From: Bacteroidales bacterium
GTDB taxonomy: Bacteria > Bacteroidota > Bacteroidia > Bacteroidales > UBA1715
Direction of reading: 5' to 3'
Assembly: GCA_017642535.1 (NCBI GenBank)
Contig: JAGCOW010000038.1
Span: 1 to 42,733 of the forward strand
DNA length: 42,733 nt
The notes under the pieces were generated by a model. The model saw only the letters and a program-made list of their open reading frames with translations, did no database searches and was not told the DNA's origin. The translations under genes were made by a program, and so were the position numbers. Shown here piece after piece: positions 1 to 7,130 of the stretch (its first letter is position 1; every line of letters starts with the position of its first letter).

Positions 1-1
1 A

Positions 2-721
2 TGGGCTAAACGATTGGAGAACAGAAAAGTACAATTGCTGAGAAAACCGATGTATCTCGCTTCAAAACTTGGAAACTCGCGAATTAAGAGGGCAGGAACG
101 GTTTTGAACTATCCCGACGAAATGCATATTCCGTCACATATTTTTTCACAAGAACAATACTTGTTTTCTCGAAACGAAATAAGCTCGCTTTTGCTTCCCG
201 AAGCAAGAGAGGAGATAGTTCTGAATGAATTTCCTCAGGTTGCAAGAACGCTGTCGGCTACCGAAAATCAGGCGTTGTTCGACATAAATTATTATTTGCG
301 TGAAGATTTGCTTACCAAGGTAGATCGAGCGTCAATGAAATATTCACTTGAAGTTCGTGTGCCGCTTCTTGACTTCAATATTGTGGAATTTGCTCTCAAT
401 CTTAACGAAAAGCTCAAGATTCACAATGAGACGTCAAAATATCTGCTCAAACAGGTTTTGTACGAATATATTCCTTCCGAATTGTTTGATAGACCGAAAT
501 GGGGATTTTCAATTCCTCTTTGTGAATGGCTACATAAAGATTTACATTGTCTTATAGAGGATTACTTAAATGAGAACTTAATATCAAAAACCAACGTATT
601 CAACCCCCAAATGGTTCGTTCGTTAGTCAAGAAATTTGAGAATGGTCGAAATGATTATTTGTATAATCGTCTATGGCAAATTATTCTTGTCCAAAAATTC
701 TTGGATGAAAAGTTTTCGTAG
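2..721 (+). CDS. asnB: Asparagine synthase-like protein, C-terminal part (cut by window edge)
   Basis: The reading frame is open to the left edge, so only the last ~240 residues are visible. They match the C-terminal ATP-pyrophosphatase (synthetase) half of AsnB-type glutamine-hydrolysing asparagine synthases. The family signature around REDLLTKVDRASMKYSLEVR followed by VPLLD is clear, as is the later KWGFSIPL stretch. The N-terminal glutaminase domain and the PP-loop lie outside the window. In Bacteroidota, AsnB paralogues often sit in surface-polysaccharide clusters, where they may amidate sugars or peptides rather than make free asparagine. The neighbouring kdsA fits an envelope context, but this is inference. 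The stop lies 7 bases from the convergent kdsA stop. Confidence 0.85.
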   Translation, partial: WAKRLENRKVQLLRKPMYLASKLGNSRIKRAGTVLNYPDEMHIPSHIFSQEQYLFSRNEISSLLLPEAREEIVLNEFPQVARTLSATENQALFDINYYLREDLLTKVDRASMKYSLEVRVPLLDFNIVEFALNLNEKLKIHNETSKYLLKQVLYEYIPSELFDRPKWGFSIPLCEWLHKDLHCLIEDYLNENLISKTNVFNPQMVRSLVKKFENGRNDYLYNRLWQIILVQKFLDEKFS

Positions 722-727
722 TCCGTC

Positions 728-1486
728 CTACAGCAACGATTCAACTACTTTTTCAAAATCTTTCAAAAACAGCATATTAGGTCCATCGCTTTTGGCGATT
801 TCGGGATTTGGATGAATTTCGAAGAAATAACCGCTTGCCCCGAATGCTTTTGCCGCCAAAGCCATGGCTGGCACAAACTGACGGTCGCCGCCTGTTTTGC
901 CGCCTGCCGCGCCGGGACGTTGCACGGAATGCGTGCAGTCCATAATCACCGTTGAGGTGAATTGTTTCATATCGGCAATGTTGCGGAAATCAACTGCAAG
1001 ATTGTTGTAGCCATACATATTGCCTCGTTCGGTCAGCCACACGTTGTCGTTGCCCGAATTGCGGACTTTCTCCACAGGATATTTCATGTCGAAACCCGAC
1101 AGAAACTGTGCTTTTTTTATGTTGACGATTTTCCCCGTCTTTGCCGCAGCCACAAGCAAATCGGTCTGCCGACAGAGAAAAGCGGGAATTTGCAGAACGT
1201 CGGCAACCTCGCCAACTGGCTGTGCCTGAAACGATTCGTGAATGTCGGTTACTATTTTTAACCCATATTTTGCCTTGATGTCGGCCAACATTTGCAGACC
1301 TTTCTCAAGCCCCGGTCCACGGAACGACGACAGCGACGTGCGGTTTGCCTTGTCGAACGACGATTTGAAAATTATGTCGATACCGAATTTCTTGTTCAAA
1401 CGAACAAGCTCGGTAGCCACTTCCTCCAAAATGTCCATTGTTTCAATCACACATGGACCAGCAATAAAAATAGGTTTCGTGCTCAT
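728..1486 (-). CDS. kdsA: 2-dehydro-3-deoxyphosphooctonate aldolase (Kdo-8-phosphate synthase)
   Basis: Condenses phosphoenolpyruvate with arabinose-5-phosphate to Kdo-8-phosphate, the first step toward the Kdo sugar of lipopolysaccharide inner core, in the cytoplasm. The 252-residue product has the family start IAGPCVIE, the FKSSFDKANRTS segment, a GGDRQFVPA motif and the C-terminal EIHPNPE region. The ATG at 1486 is preferred over an upstream TTG at 1507, because that TTG lies inside the promoter core at 1505-1512. Length and motifs are normal for the family. Transcription converges with the upstream asnB-like gene. Confidence 0.95.
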   Translation of the reverse strand: MSTKPIFIAGPCVIETMDILEEVATELVRLNKKFGIDIIFKSSFDKANRTSLSSFRGPGLEKGLQMLADIKAKYGLKIVTDIHESFQAQPVGEVADVLQIPAFLCRQTDLLVAAAKTGKIVNIKKAQFLSGFDMKYPVEKVRNSGNDNVWLTERGNMYGYNNLAVDFRNIADMKQFTSTVIMDCTHSVQRPGAAGGKTGGDRQFVPAMALAAKAFGASGYFFEIHPNPEIAKSDGPNMLFLKDFEKVVESLL

Positions 1487-1504
1487 AGTCAAAAATTTAT
1501 TGCC

Positions 1505-1512
1505 CAAAGATA
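1505..1512 (-). promoter_or_regulatory. kdsA promoter -7 core
   Basis: On the minus strand this reads TATCTTTG, a perfect TAnnTTTG core of Bacteroidota promoters, 18 bases before the kdsA ATG. It rules out the longer TTG-initiated reading. Confidence 0.7.
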
Positions 1513-1549
1513 GGGATTTATTGAAAAAGTAAGAATTAGGAATTAAAAA

Positions 1550-2458
1550 TTAGGAAATATCGAACGTTGCTTTGATTTTTCCTAATATATCATTTGCTTT
1601 TGTTTCCTGCATCTTCAAGATGGCGAACCATTTCTTGCCCATGTCCTTGAGTGAAGCCCCAATGCTGTACACGTCGTCGTCAAGAATAAGGAATCGGTCA
1701 TGGGATTTTGTGAGTCTTCTCACCAAAATTGGCGGATATTGGGCATTGTGGCGGTCAATGTCGAGTTGCAGCTGTTCGCCAATGCTGCGGGTGTAAATGG
1801 TGGCTGCAACGCCGTTGGCACGCTTCCCGAGCATAGTGAGCGTAGTTTCGTCCACATAGTTGTCAATCAGCACAATGCGCCGTATGGCAGATTTTATGAG
1901 TCGGCACACAATCTCGTAGGCGTCGAAGATTTGCCCGTCGAAAAAGATGCCTTCTTGTGGCAATGCTCTGCTTTTAATAGCAAAATCAACATTCCCTAAA
2001 ATTTTTTCTATTTGATTGTCGTGTTGTTTCAAATGATTTTCTATCGTCTCAATACGTTCATTCAAAACATATCCTTTGAGCATAAAATTCTTCAACACTT
2101 CTGTCGCCCATTTTCTGAAAAAAATGCCCCGTTTTGTATTAACCCTATATCCTACGGAAATAATCATATCCAAGTTATAGTGCTCAACATTTCTGGTTAC
2201 CATTCTATCACCTTCTTTTTGAACTGTTCGGAAAAACCGAACAGTTGAATTCCTTTCCAATTCTTGTTGCTGATAGATGCTCTTAATATGTTCGCTAATA
2301 TTCGCCTTACTTGATTGAAAAAGTTCTACCATCTGGGCCTGCGAGAGCCAGACGGTTTCGTCGTTCATACGAACTTCCAAACGGATTGTGTCATCGGGAT
2401 TGTAGAGAACAACCTCGCCACATTGTGGCACAAGTTGTTGGTTTTCAATATTTTTCAT
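1550..2458 (-). CDS. RhuM-family protein with C-terminal PLD-like domain
   Basis: A 302-residue protein. The N-terminal ~130 residues are the RhuM (virulence protein, Bro/KilA-N-like) fold: LSQAQMVELFQSS at 39-51 looks like the DNA-binding part, and HYNLDMIISVGYRVN with a following FRKWATEVL segment is the family core. A short coiled-coil-like linker (~135-155) leads into a C-terminal part with DNYVDETTL (~199) and HDRFLILD at 253-260 followed by YSIGASLKD. This resembles one phospholipase-D-type HxK(x)4D motif with Arg in place of Lys, so catalysis is uncertain. A single motif would imply dimer action. The gene stands alone, has no partner gene nearby and is flanked by AT-rich repeats. RhuM proteins are linked to virulence, phage and restriction loci; no biochemical role is established. 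Confidence 0.8.
   Translation of the reverse strand: MKNIENQQLVPQCGEVVLYNPDDTIRLEVRMNDETVWLSQAQMVELFQSSKANISEHIKSIYQQQELERNSTVRFFRTVQKEGDRMVTRNVEHYNLDMIISVGYRVNTKRGIFFRKWATEVLKNFMLKGYVLNERIETIENHLKQHDNQIEKILGNVDFAIKSRALPQEGIFFDGQIFDAYEIVCRLIKSAIRRIVLIDNYVDETTLTMLGKRANGVAATIYTRSIGEQLQLDIDRHNAQYPPILVRRLTKSHDRFLILDDDVYSIGASLKDMGKKWFAILKMQETKANDILGKIKATFDIS
2222..2246. repeat. Palindrome inside the RhuM-PLD coding sequence
   Basis: Perfect 10-base arms AACTGTTCGG / CCGAACAGTT around a 5-base A/T spacer. It encodes residues 72-79 (T-V-R-F-F-R-T-V), between the DNA-binding part and the conserved HYNLDMI segment. Equivalent palindromes of different sequence occur in the RhuM gene at 25.8 kb and in dinD at 31.5 kb. 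Confidence 0.9.
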
Positions 2459-2622
2459 AATTGATTTTTACGGCTTTACTTTTAATTTTATTACTAATCA
2501 TGTTTCGTTATTTGGTTGGGGTAAAAATAGGGTATTTTAATTAAAAATTAAGAGTTAGTATTTAAAAATTAGGAGAACCTGCCGAAGGTTTAATTTTATA
2601 CCATTTTACTCAATCACTATAA

Positions 2623-2865
2623 AAAAGAAATATATACGGTGACCGTAACAAGTTTCCGCTTACGGCACTACAACAGTTGCTTGAGGTGCTACGCCCAAAT
2701 CAAAATATGGAAGTTGCAAGCCCTTATTTGGAAGCTTTTGGTATTTGTAAAGTAGTATTAAAACATGCTTATTTTAATCAAACACAATTAAAGCATTTTA
2801 ACGTAATGCCATTTGAATTGTCTTTAATAAACGATACAGATTATAATTTTTTAGTGGAGGATTAG
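2623..2865 (+). pseudogene. Fragment of an unrecognised gene, lacking its start
   Basis: About 80 codons are open from a TAA at 2620-2622 to the TAG at 2863-2865, with codon use that looks coding (GDRNKFPLTALQQLLEVLRP near the start). No ATG precedes codon 29; the first is at 2707, and a TTG lies at 2677. I do not recognise the family. It most likely is the 3' end of a gene whose front has been lost, lying tail to tail with the damaged DUF6150-like gene. A genuine small protein started at 2707 (52 residues) cannot be excluded. Confidence 0.4.
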
Positions 2866-2872
2866 TTATGTA

Positions 2873-3185
2873 TCATTTAACGCCATTACCAAGGTTAACA
2901 AAACGTATTGTAAAATCTTCTCCAATAGTAACAAAACGTATTGAGAAGTCCTCCTATTGTAACAAACTGCCAATTACCACAAGTTGTTTCGTTAAAATTA
3001 GATTCACGTATTTTAATATCTTCACCTATATCAACAATGCGAACTTTGAATGTTTCGCCTATATCTACAATCTTAACTTTCCCATATAAAGGTATTCCAT
3101 TGAAGGTGCAATCGTCATCTATGGGATTTCCGGCAAGCAATTGCAGGGGAAGCATACAAATCAGTAACAATAGCAACCGTTTCAT
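2873..3185 (-). pseudogene. DUF6150-like exported protein, frameshifted near its end
   Basis: The protein starts with a signal peptide (MKRLLLLLICMLPLQLLAG) and then shows the repeating VDIG / VRIVDIGEDIKI pattern and CGNWQFV block that I associate with small exported DUF6150 proteins of Bacteroidota. In the given sequence the frame breaks in a GGAGGA run near 2948-2953 and would end at 2895. Removing one G restores G-D-F-S-I-R-F-V-T-I-G-E-D-F-T-I-R-F-V, the expected continuation of the repeat, with a stop at 2873-2875. Either a real one-base insertion or a sequencing error explains this. It lies 27 bases after the lipoprotein gene on the same strand and is probably co-transcribed. Function of the family is unknown. 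Confidence 0.75.
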
Positions 3186-3212
3186 AGCGTAAAGAACGTA
3201 AATGGTTAAACT

Positions 3213-4079
3213 TTAATATATACCACCTAACGCTTTATAAAGTTCCAAGGTTCTTTTCATATCAACAATTTGATTTTTGGTGATAGGTTTAATATTATGA
3301 TATTGACGACCAATAAATTTCATCTTTGCCGACTGGGCGTCTGCAAGGGCATAAACAAGGTCTTTATCTAATCCTGTCAAGGCTTCATCAAACCATTCCC
3401 ATATTTTCCCATTTCCGTGGTCTGTCTCTGTACGATTGGGAACGTATTCATACGCCTTGTCATCTATTGAGAACTGCACTTTATTAAAGAAAAGCCAGTC
3501 GTCGGCATAGTATTGTATTTTTAGACGAAGAGCCAATGGTTTCCCGTCTTGTACGGCAAAGTAAAAATAGATTCCGTTGCGGTTTACATATTGAGGAGCA
3601 GATTTTGGTTTGTACCATGTTTTACCCTTCGGGTCGAATTCATCTTTATTTACATCAAAATAAGGCAGAAGATCTTTTATTTTAGCAGAATCCACTTTGT
3701 TTTTTGAACCGTCGCTTGAATCTGATAATATATCATTAATAAAACGTTCTTCCATTTCTTTTTTTGACGAAAAATCAATGTCTGTAATATCCTCTCCGTC
3801 TGGGTCATAAAGTTTAAAAGATATGGGATATTCTCTATGATTCATATCCATTGTTCCGTCTTTAAGCAAATCAATATAAATTTTTTGATCAGTACAGAAA
3901 CGATAAAAAGCTTGCATATATGCTGCACTATCAGATGATTCGGAAATAAAATCTTCCCTTTCCCTGATTGACTGACCACTATAATTGTCTTGCACTTGAA
4001 TAAATTCAACGTATTTATACTTTTTTTTACACGCAGCAAAAAGCGTTAAAACGGTTAAAAGAAACAATAATTTCTTCAT
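3213..4079 (-). CDS. Hypothetical lipoprotein
   Basis: A 288-residue product with a clear lipoprotein signal: a short basic start, a Leu/Phe-rich core and the lipobox F-A-A-C at residues 14-17, followed by four Lys/Tyr residues. The rest is charged and soluble-looking, with no membrane segment and no motif that I recognise. It is most likely anchored in the outer or inner membrane facing the periplasm. A TATATTTG promoter core lies 29 bases upstream at 4108-4115. It appears to form a two-gene unit with the DUF6150-like gene downstream. Confidence 0.8.
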   Translation of the reverse strand: MKKLLFLLTVLTLFAACKKKYKYVEFIQVQDNYSGQSIREREDFISESSDSAAYMQAFYRFCTDQKIYIDLLKDGTMDMNHREYPISFKLYDPDGEDITDIDFSSKKEMEERFINDILSDSSDGSKNKVDSAKIKDLLPYFDVNKDEFDPKGKTWYKPKSAPQYVNRNGIYFYFAVQDGKPLALRLKIQYYADDWLFFNKVQFSIDDKAYEYVPNRTETDHGNGKIWEWFDEALTGLDKDLVYALADAQSAKMKFIGRQYHNIKPITKNQIVDMKRTLELYKALGGIY

Positions 4080-4107
4080 CTCATAATTTTATTAAATTTT
4101 ACCTCTA

Positions 4108-4115
4108 CAAATATA
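4108..4115 (-). promoter_or_regulatory. Promoter -7 core for the lipoprotein gene
   Basis: Reads TATATTTG on the minus strand, 29 bases before the ATG at 4079. No clear TTTG element is seen at the expected distance upstream. Confidence 0.55.
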
Positions 4116-4404
4116 CAATTTTATGGAAAAGTTCTTTTGTTTATTAATTTATATTACAACAGATATGATTTAAATTCGTTTTGAGGGAAGTGCAAAATGT
4201 AAAGAGATAACCTAAAGAAGTTATGGGGCGTATGCAAAGACATTACGAACTTTTTATAAAAGCATGTAAACGTGGTGGGGATATTTAAAAATAGAACGGT
4301 TGTCGAAGAAAGTTTCGTCTTTACAATCGAACAAATTTCACGGCGATGCCAACAACTTAAATATATTTTTAAAAAAAAGACCCGCAAACACCAAAACAGA
4401 TTCT

Positions 4405-4412
4405 TACATTTG
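4405..4412 (+). promoter_or_regulatory. Promoter -7 core for the cation-efflux gene
   Basis: Reads TACATTTG, ending 12 bases before the ATG at 4425. It leaves a very short leader and argues against the longer GTG-initiated reading from 4272. Confidence 0.6.
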
Positions 4413-4424
4413 CAAAAAAATACA

Positions 4425-5540
4425 ATGGGAAAAATAACCTCGCGCGAGAAACAAATCACGCAGACAAGCGTGATAGGTATAGTGGCAAACATCTTCTTGG
4501 CTTCGTTCAAGGCGTTTGTCGGTTTGATGGCGAACTCCATCGCCATTCTTCTTGATGCCGTAAATAATTTAAGCGATGCTTTGTCGTCGGTAATAACTAT
4601 TATTGGCATTCGGCTGGCGCACCGCAAACCCGACAAGAATCACCCGTTCGGTTATGGAAGAATCGAATATTTTAGCGCAATATTGATTGCCGGGCTGGTG
4701 TTTGCCGCAGGTGCCACGTCGCTGATTGAGTCGGTCAAGAAGATAATCAATCCTGTTGAACCGGACTATTCGTTTGTAGCCGTGATAATCATTTCCGTTG
4801 CCATTGTCACGAAGATTGTGCTGGGACGGTATGTAAAGCGGAAAGGCGAGCAACTCAGTTCTGACGCTCTCGTGGCTTCGGGTGCCGATGCAATATTCGA
4901 TGCCGCCATCTCCGCATCGACGCTTGTCGGTGTTGCTATTACGATGTTGTTCGGCATTGTGGTTGACGGGTATATTGGTGCGATTATTTCAATTTTCATC
5001 CTCAAGTCGGGAATAGAATTGTTTATGCAGCCAATGAGCCAGATTCTGGGCGTTCGCTCCAACAGCGAAACCACGCAAAACATCAAGGCCGACATTCGTG
5101 GCACCGAAGGCGTGATTGGTGCGTATGACTTGGTGCTGCATAATTATGGACCAAATAGTGCCATCGGTTCGGTGCATATTGAAGTCGATGCCAATTTGAG
5201 TGCACACGACATACACGTGCTGTCGAAACAAATTCAACGGACTATTGTGATGAAATACGGCGTGTTCCTGACCATTGGCGTGTATGCCGTTGATTGTCAC
5301 GACGATACATACGGAAAAGTGCAGAACGACATCCGCAGTATTGTAATGCAGTTCGATGGAATCTTGCAGGTGCATGGCATATTGGTAGAAACAGAGGCAA
5401 GACTTATTTCGTTCGATGCCGTTGTTGATTTCAAAATTGCCGACAAGGCAGCTCTGCGTCAGCAAATAATCGATGCGGTGACGGCACAGTACAATGGCTA
5501 TACGGTGGAGATAAACTTTGACATAGATTATAGCGATTGA
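4425..5540 (+). CDS. Cation diffusion facilitator family transporter
   Basis: A 371-residue inner-membrane metal/proton antiporter of the CDF family, exporting Zn(II), Mn(II), Fe(II) or similar ions. The first 200 residues carry the usual transmembrane helices, with LLDAVNNLSDALSS containing the first metal-site pattern (D-x3-N/D) and HPFGYGRIEYFSA matching the conserved HP-x-G-x-x-R-x-E signature. A second helix pair holds DALVASGADAIFDA (the S-D-A-x-x-A-x-x-D region). The C-terminal cytoplasmic domain follows (YDLVLHNYGP ... GSVHIEVD). Metal specificity cannot be read from the sequence. The start at 4425 keeps the family's usual length. The GtrA-like gene 60 bases downstream is on the same strand. 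Confidence 0.93.
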   Translation: MGKITSREKQITQTSVIGIVANIFLASFKAFVGLMANSIAILLDAVNNLSDALSSVITIIGIRLAHRKPDKNHPFGYGRIEYFSAILIAGLVFAAGATSLIESVKKIINPVEPDYSFVAVIIISVAIVTKIVLGRYVKRKGEQLSSDALVASGADAIFDAAISASTLVGVAITMLFGIVVDGYIGAIISIFILKSGIELFMQPMSQILGVRSNSETTQNIKADIRGTEGVIGAYDLVLHNYGPNSAIGSVHIEVDANLSAHDIHVLSKQIQRTIVMKYGVFLTIGVYAVDCHDDTYGKVQNDIRSIVMQFDGILQVHGILVETEARLISFDAVVDFKIADKAALRQQIIDAVTAQYNGYTVEINFDIDYSD

Positions 5541-5567
5541 GGTAGAAAATTTAAGAATTAAATGTTG

Positions 5568-5590
5568 GCGGCTGAGCTTGTCGAAGCCGC
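5568..5590. repeat. Small intergenic palindrome (GAGCTTGTCGA-type)
   Basis: Arms GCGGCT / AGCCGC enclose GAGCTTGTCGA. The core CTGAGCTTGTCGAAG is one that I recall as a frequent intergenic repeat in environmental bacteria. Here it sits between the efflux gene and the GtrA-like gene. Confidence 0.6.
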
Positions 5591-5600
5591 ATAGAAAGCG

Positions 5601-6041
5601 ATGGAATCAATACAAACAATACTTTTCGGTAAAACTGACGACACGAAGGTGCAGATTGTTCGTAACGCCGTGGTGGAAGGCGTGCGGTACGCTACCAATA
5701 TGCTCATTCTCTGGACGTTGACCGAATTTGTGTTGGGAAAGGAATATTTGGGCGTTTCCACTGCTATCGCCTCGTTGCTCGCAGGATTGGTGAACTATGC
5801 GTTGAGTTCGTTGTGGGTGTTCCACAAGGTGGAGAAAAAAGCCGAAAAGAATCTTCTGCAATTCGCATTGTTCACGGCAATTGGAGCCGTCGGCTTGGGA
5901 ATCAATGTGGGGATAACCACGTTTCTCACACGGCAGATGGATGTGAATTATCTGATTAGCAACACAATAGCTCAAATTGCAGTCTTTTTCTTCAATTTCT
6001 TTATGCGGAAACATTTGGTGTTTGAAAGAAAAGCTAGATAA
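5601..6041 (+). CDS. GtrA-like membrane protein
   Basis: A 146-residue protein with four predicted membrane helices in the pattern of the GtrA/DPMS-associated family, which is thought to help move lipid-linked sugars across the inner membrane. Helix regions lie near residues 35-50, 53-75, 86-108 and 115-138, and the end FFFNFFMRKHLVFERK is typical of the family. No glycosyltransferase is adjacent, so the substrate is unknown. It follows the cation-efflux gene by 60 bases and ends 6 bases before the convergent mrp stop. Confidence 0.8.
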   Translation: MESIQTILFGKTDDTKVQIVRNAVVEGVRYATNMLILWTLTEFVLGKEYLGVSTAIASLLAGLVNYALSSLWVFHKVEKKAEKNLLQFALFTAIGAVGLGINVGITTFLTRQMDVNYLISNTIAQIAVFFFNFFMRKHLVFERKAR

Positions 6042-6047
6042 ATGCCC

Positions 6048-7073
6048 CTATTCCATCACCTTTTTCGCTATCTCGGCAAATTGTTGTCCGATAATCGTAT
6101 TATCGTGCAGCGCTGCTGGCTCACCGTTGTCACCACCTTCGCGAATGCTCATCACGATAGGAACAGCGCCTAAAAACGGCAAACCTTTATCTTTTGCAAG
6201 TTGTTCCACGCCACCTTTCCCAAAAATGTAATATTTGTTATTTGGCAATTCTTTGGGCGTGAACCAAGCCATATTTTCAATCAAGCCCAAAATCGGGACT
6301 TCGATTTTTTCTTTTTGGAAGAAATCAATCGCTTTCACCACATCAATCACGGCAACATCTTGTGGTGTACCGACCATAATTGCTCCTGTGATATTAATAA
6401 TCTGACACAGAGTGAGTTGAATGTCGCTTGTGCCTGGAGGCATATCAATTACCAGCACGTCTAATTCTCCCCAATCAGAATCTTGTATAAATTGTTTCAA
6501 TACATTACCTGCCATTGGTCCACGCCATGCAAGAGCGTCTTCGGGACGAACAAAAAATCCGATGGAAAGCAATTTTATTCCATATTGTGATATGGGTAAA
6601 ATCCATTCTTTTTCTCCTTCTTTGCGACAAAGTGGCTGAGCATTCTCCACACCGAACATTTTAGGAATGGAAGGGCCGAAAATATCGGCATCAAGCAATC
6701 CTACCTTGTAGCCCTGCTTTGCCAATGCTATCGCCAAATTTGCACTCACAGTCGATTTCCCTACACCGCCTTTCCCCGATGCGACGGCAATCACTTTTTT
6801 CACTTTCGATACGCCACCTTCGCCTTCTAAGTCGTTGGCTTTGATTATATCAATGAGGACATCGACGTTCCCGACTTCGGGCACGCCACGTTTTATGGCA
6901 TCTTGCACCGATGAGATGATGGCACGCTCGTATTTGTCGTATTTTTGTGGCAAACCAAATTTTATGGTGACGTTGTTGCCGTTCACATCAACAAGTTGTA
7001 TAAATTGAACCATCGTTCCCGATTCGCCCGGAACAGGAATTTGATTGATGATTTTTACGATTTGTTCTTTCAT
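6048..7073 (-). CDS. mrp: Mrp/ApbC-type iron-sulfur carrier ATPase
   Basis: A 341-residue P-loop ATPase of the Mrp/NBP35 family, which binds and transfers Fe-S clusters in the cytoplasm. It has an N-terminal MIP18-like (DUF59) domain (~1-85) and then ASGKGGVGKST at 98-108, the deviant Walker A with two lysines. DADIFGPSIP, DMPPGTSD and GLIENMAWFTPKE follow. In many Mrp proteins the last region carries a CxxC cluster ligand; here it reads W-F-T-P-K-E-L-P with no cysteines. I recall the same form in other Bacteroidota. A TATCTTTG promoter core lies 18 bases upstream. Confidence 0.93.
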   Translation of the reverse strand: MKEQIVKIINQIPVPGESGTMVQFIQLVDVNGNNVTIKFGLPQKYDKYERAIISSVQDAIKRGVPEVGNVDVLIDIIKANDLEGEGGVSKVKKVIAVASGKGGVGKSTVSANLAIALAKQGYKVGLLDADIFGPSIPKMFGVENAQPLCRKEGEKEWILPISQYGIKLLSIGFFVRPEDALAWRGPMAGNVLKQFIQDSDWGELDVLVIDMPPGTSDIQLTLCQIINITGAIMVGTPQDVAVIDVVKAIDFFQKEKIEVPILGLIENMAWFTPKELPNNKYYIFGKGGVEQLAKDKGLPFLGAVPIVMSIREGGDNGEPAALHDNTIIGQQFAEIAKKVME

Positions 7074-7090
7074 TATTGTTTTATTTGTGG

Positions 7091-7098
7091 CAAAGATA
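7091..7098 (-). promoter_or_regulatory. mrp promoter -7 core
   Basis: Reads TATCTTTG on the minus strand, 18 bases before the mrp ATG. Confidence 0.65.
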
Positions 7099-7130
7099 GG
7101 AAATATTGGATAACGTGTGTTCTTATAAGA

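Larger units (their letters stand above)
4080..4424. other. Divergent intergenic region, 345 bases
   Basis: Lies between the lipoprotein (minus) and the cation-efflux gene (plus). It holds one promoter core for each side (4108-4115 minus, 4405-4412 plus) and otherwise AT-rich sequence. Open frames across it, such as minus 4154-4636 and the upstream extension of the efflux gene to 4272, lack protein features. No RNA gene or repeat was seen. Confidence 0.6.

Noticed and set aside
2576..2590. AACCT / AGGTT hairpin upstream of the RhuM-PLD gene
   Set aside because: Five-base arms with no T-run are too weak to call a terminator or operator.
4272..4424. Upstream extension of the cation-efflux gene to a GTG at 4272
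   Set aside because: It adds 51 residues not typical of the family and would include the TACATTTG promoter core just before the ATG at 4425.
4154..4636. 160-codon open frame on the minus strand across the gap before the cation-efflux gene
   Set aside because: It runs through the promoter region and antisense to the efflux gene, shows no protein motif and has poor composition.
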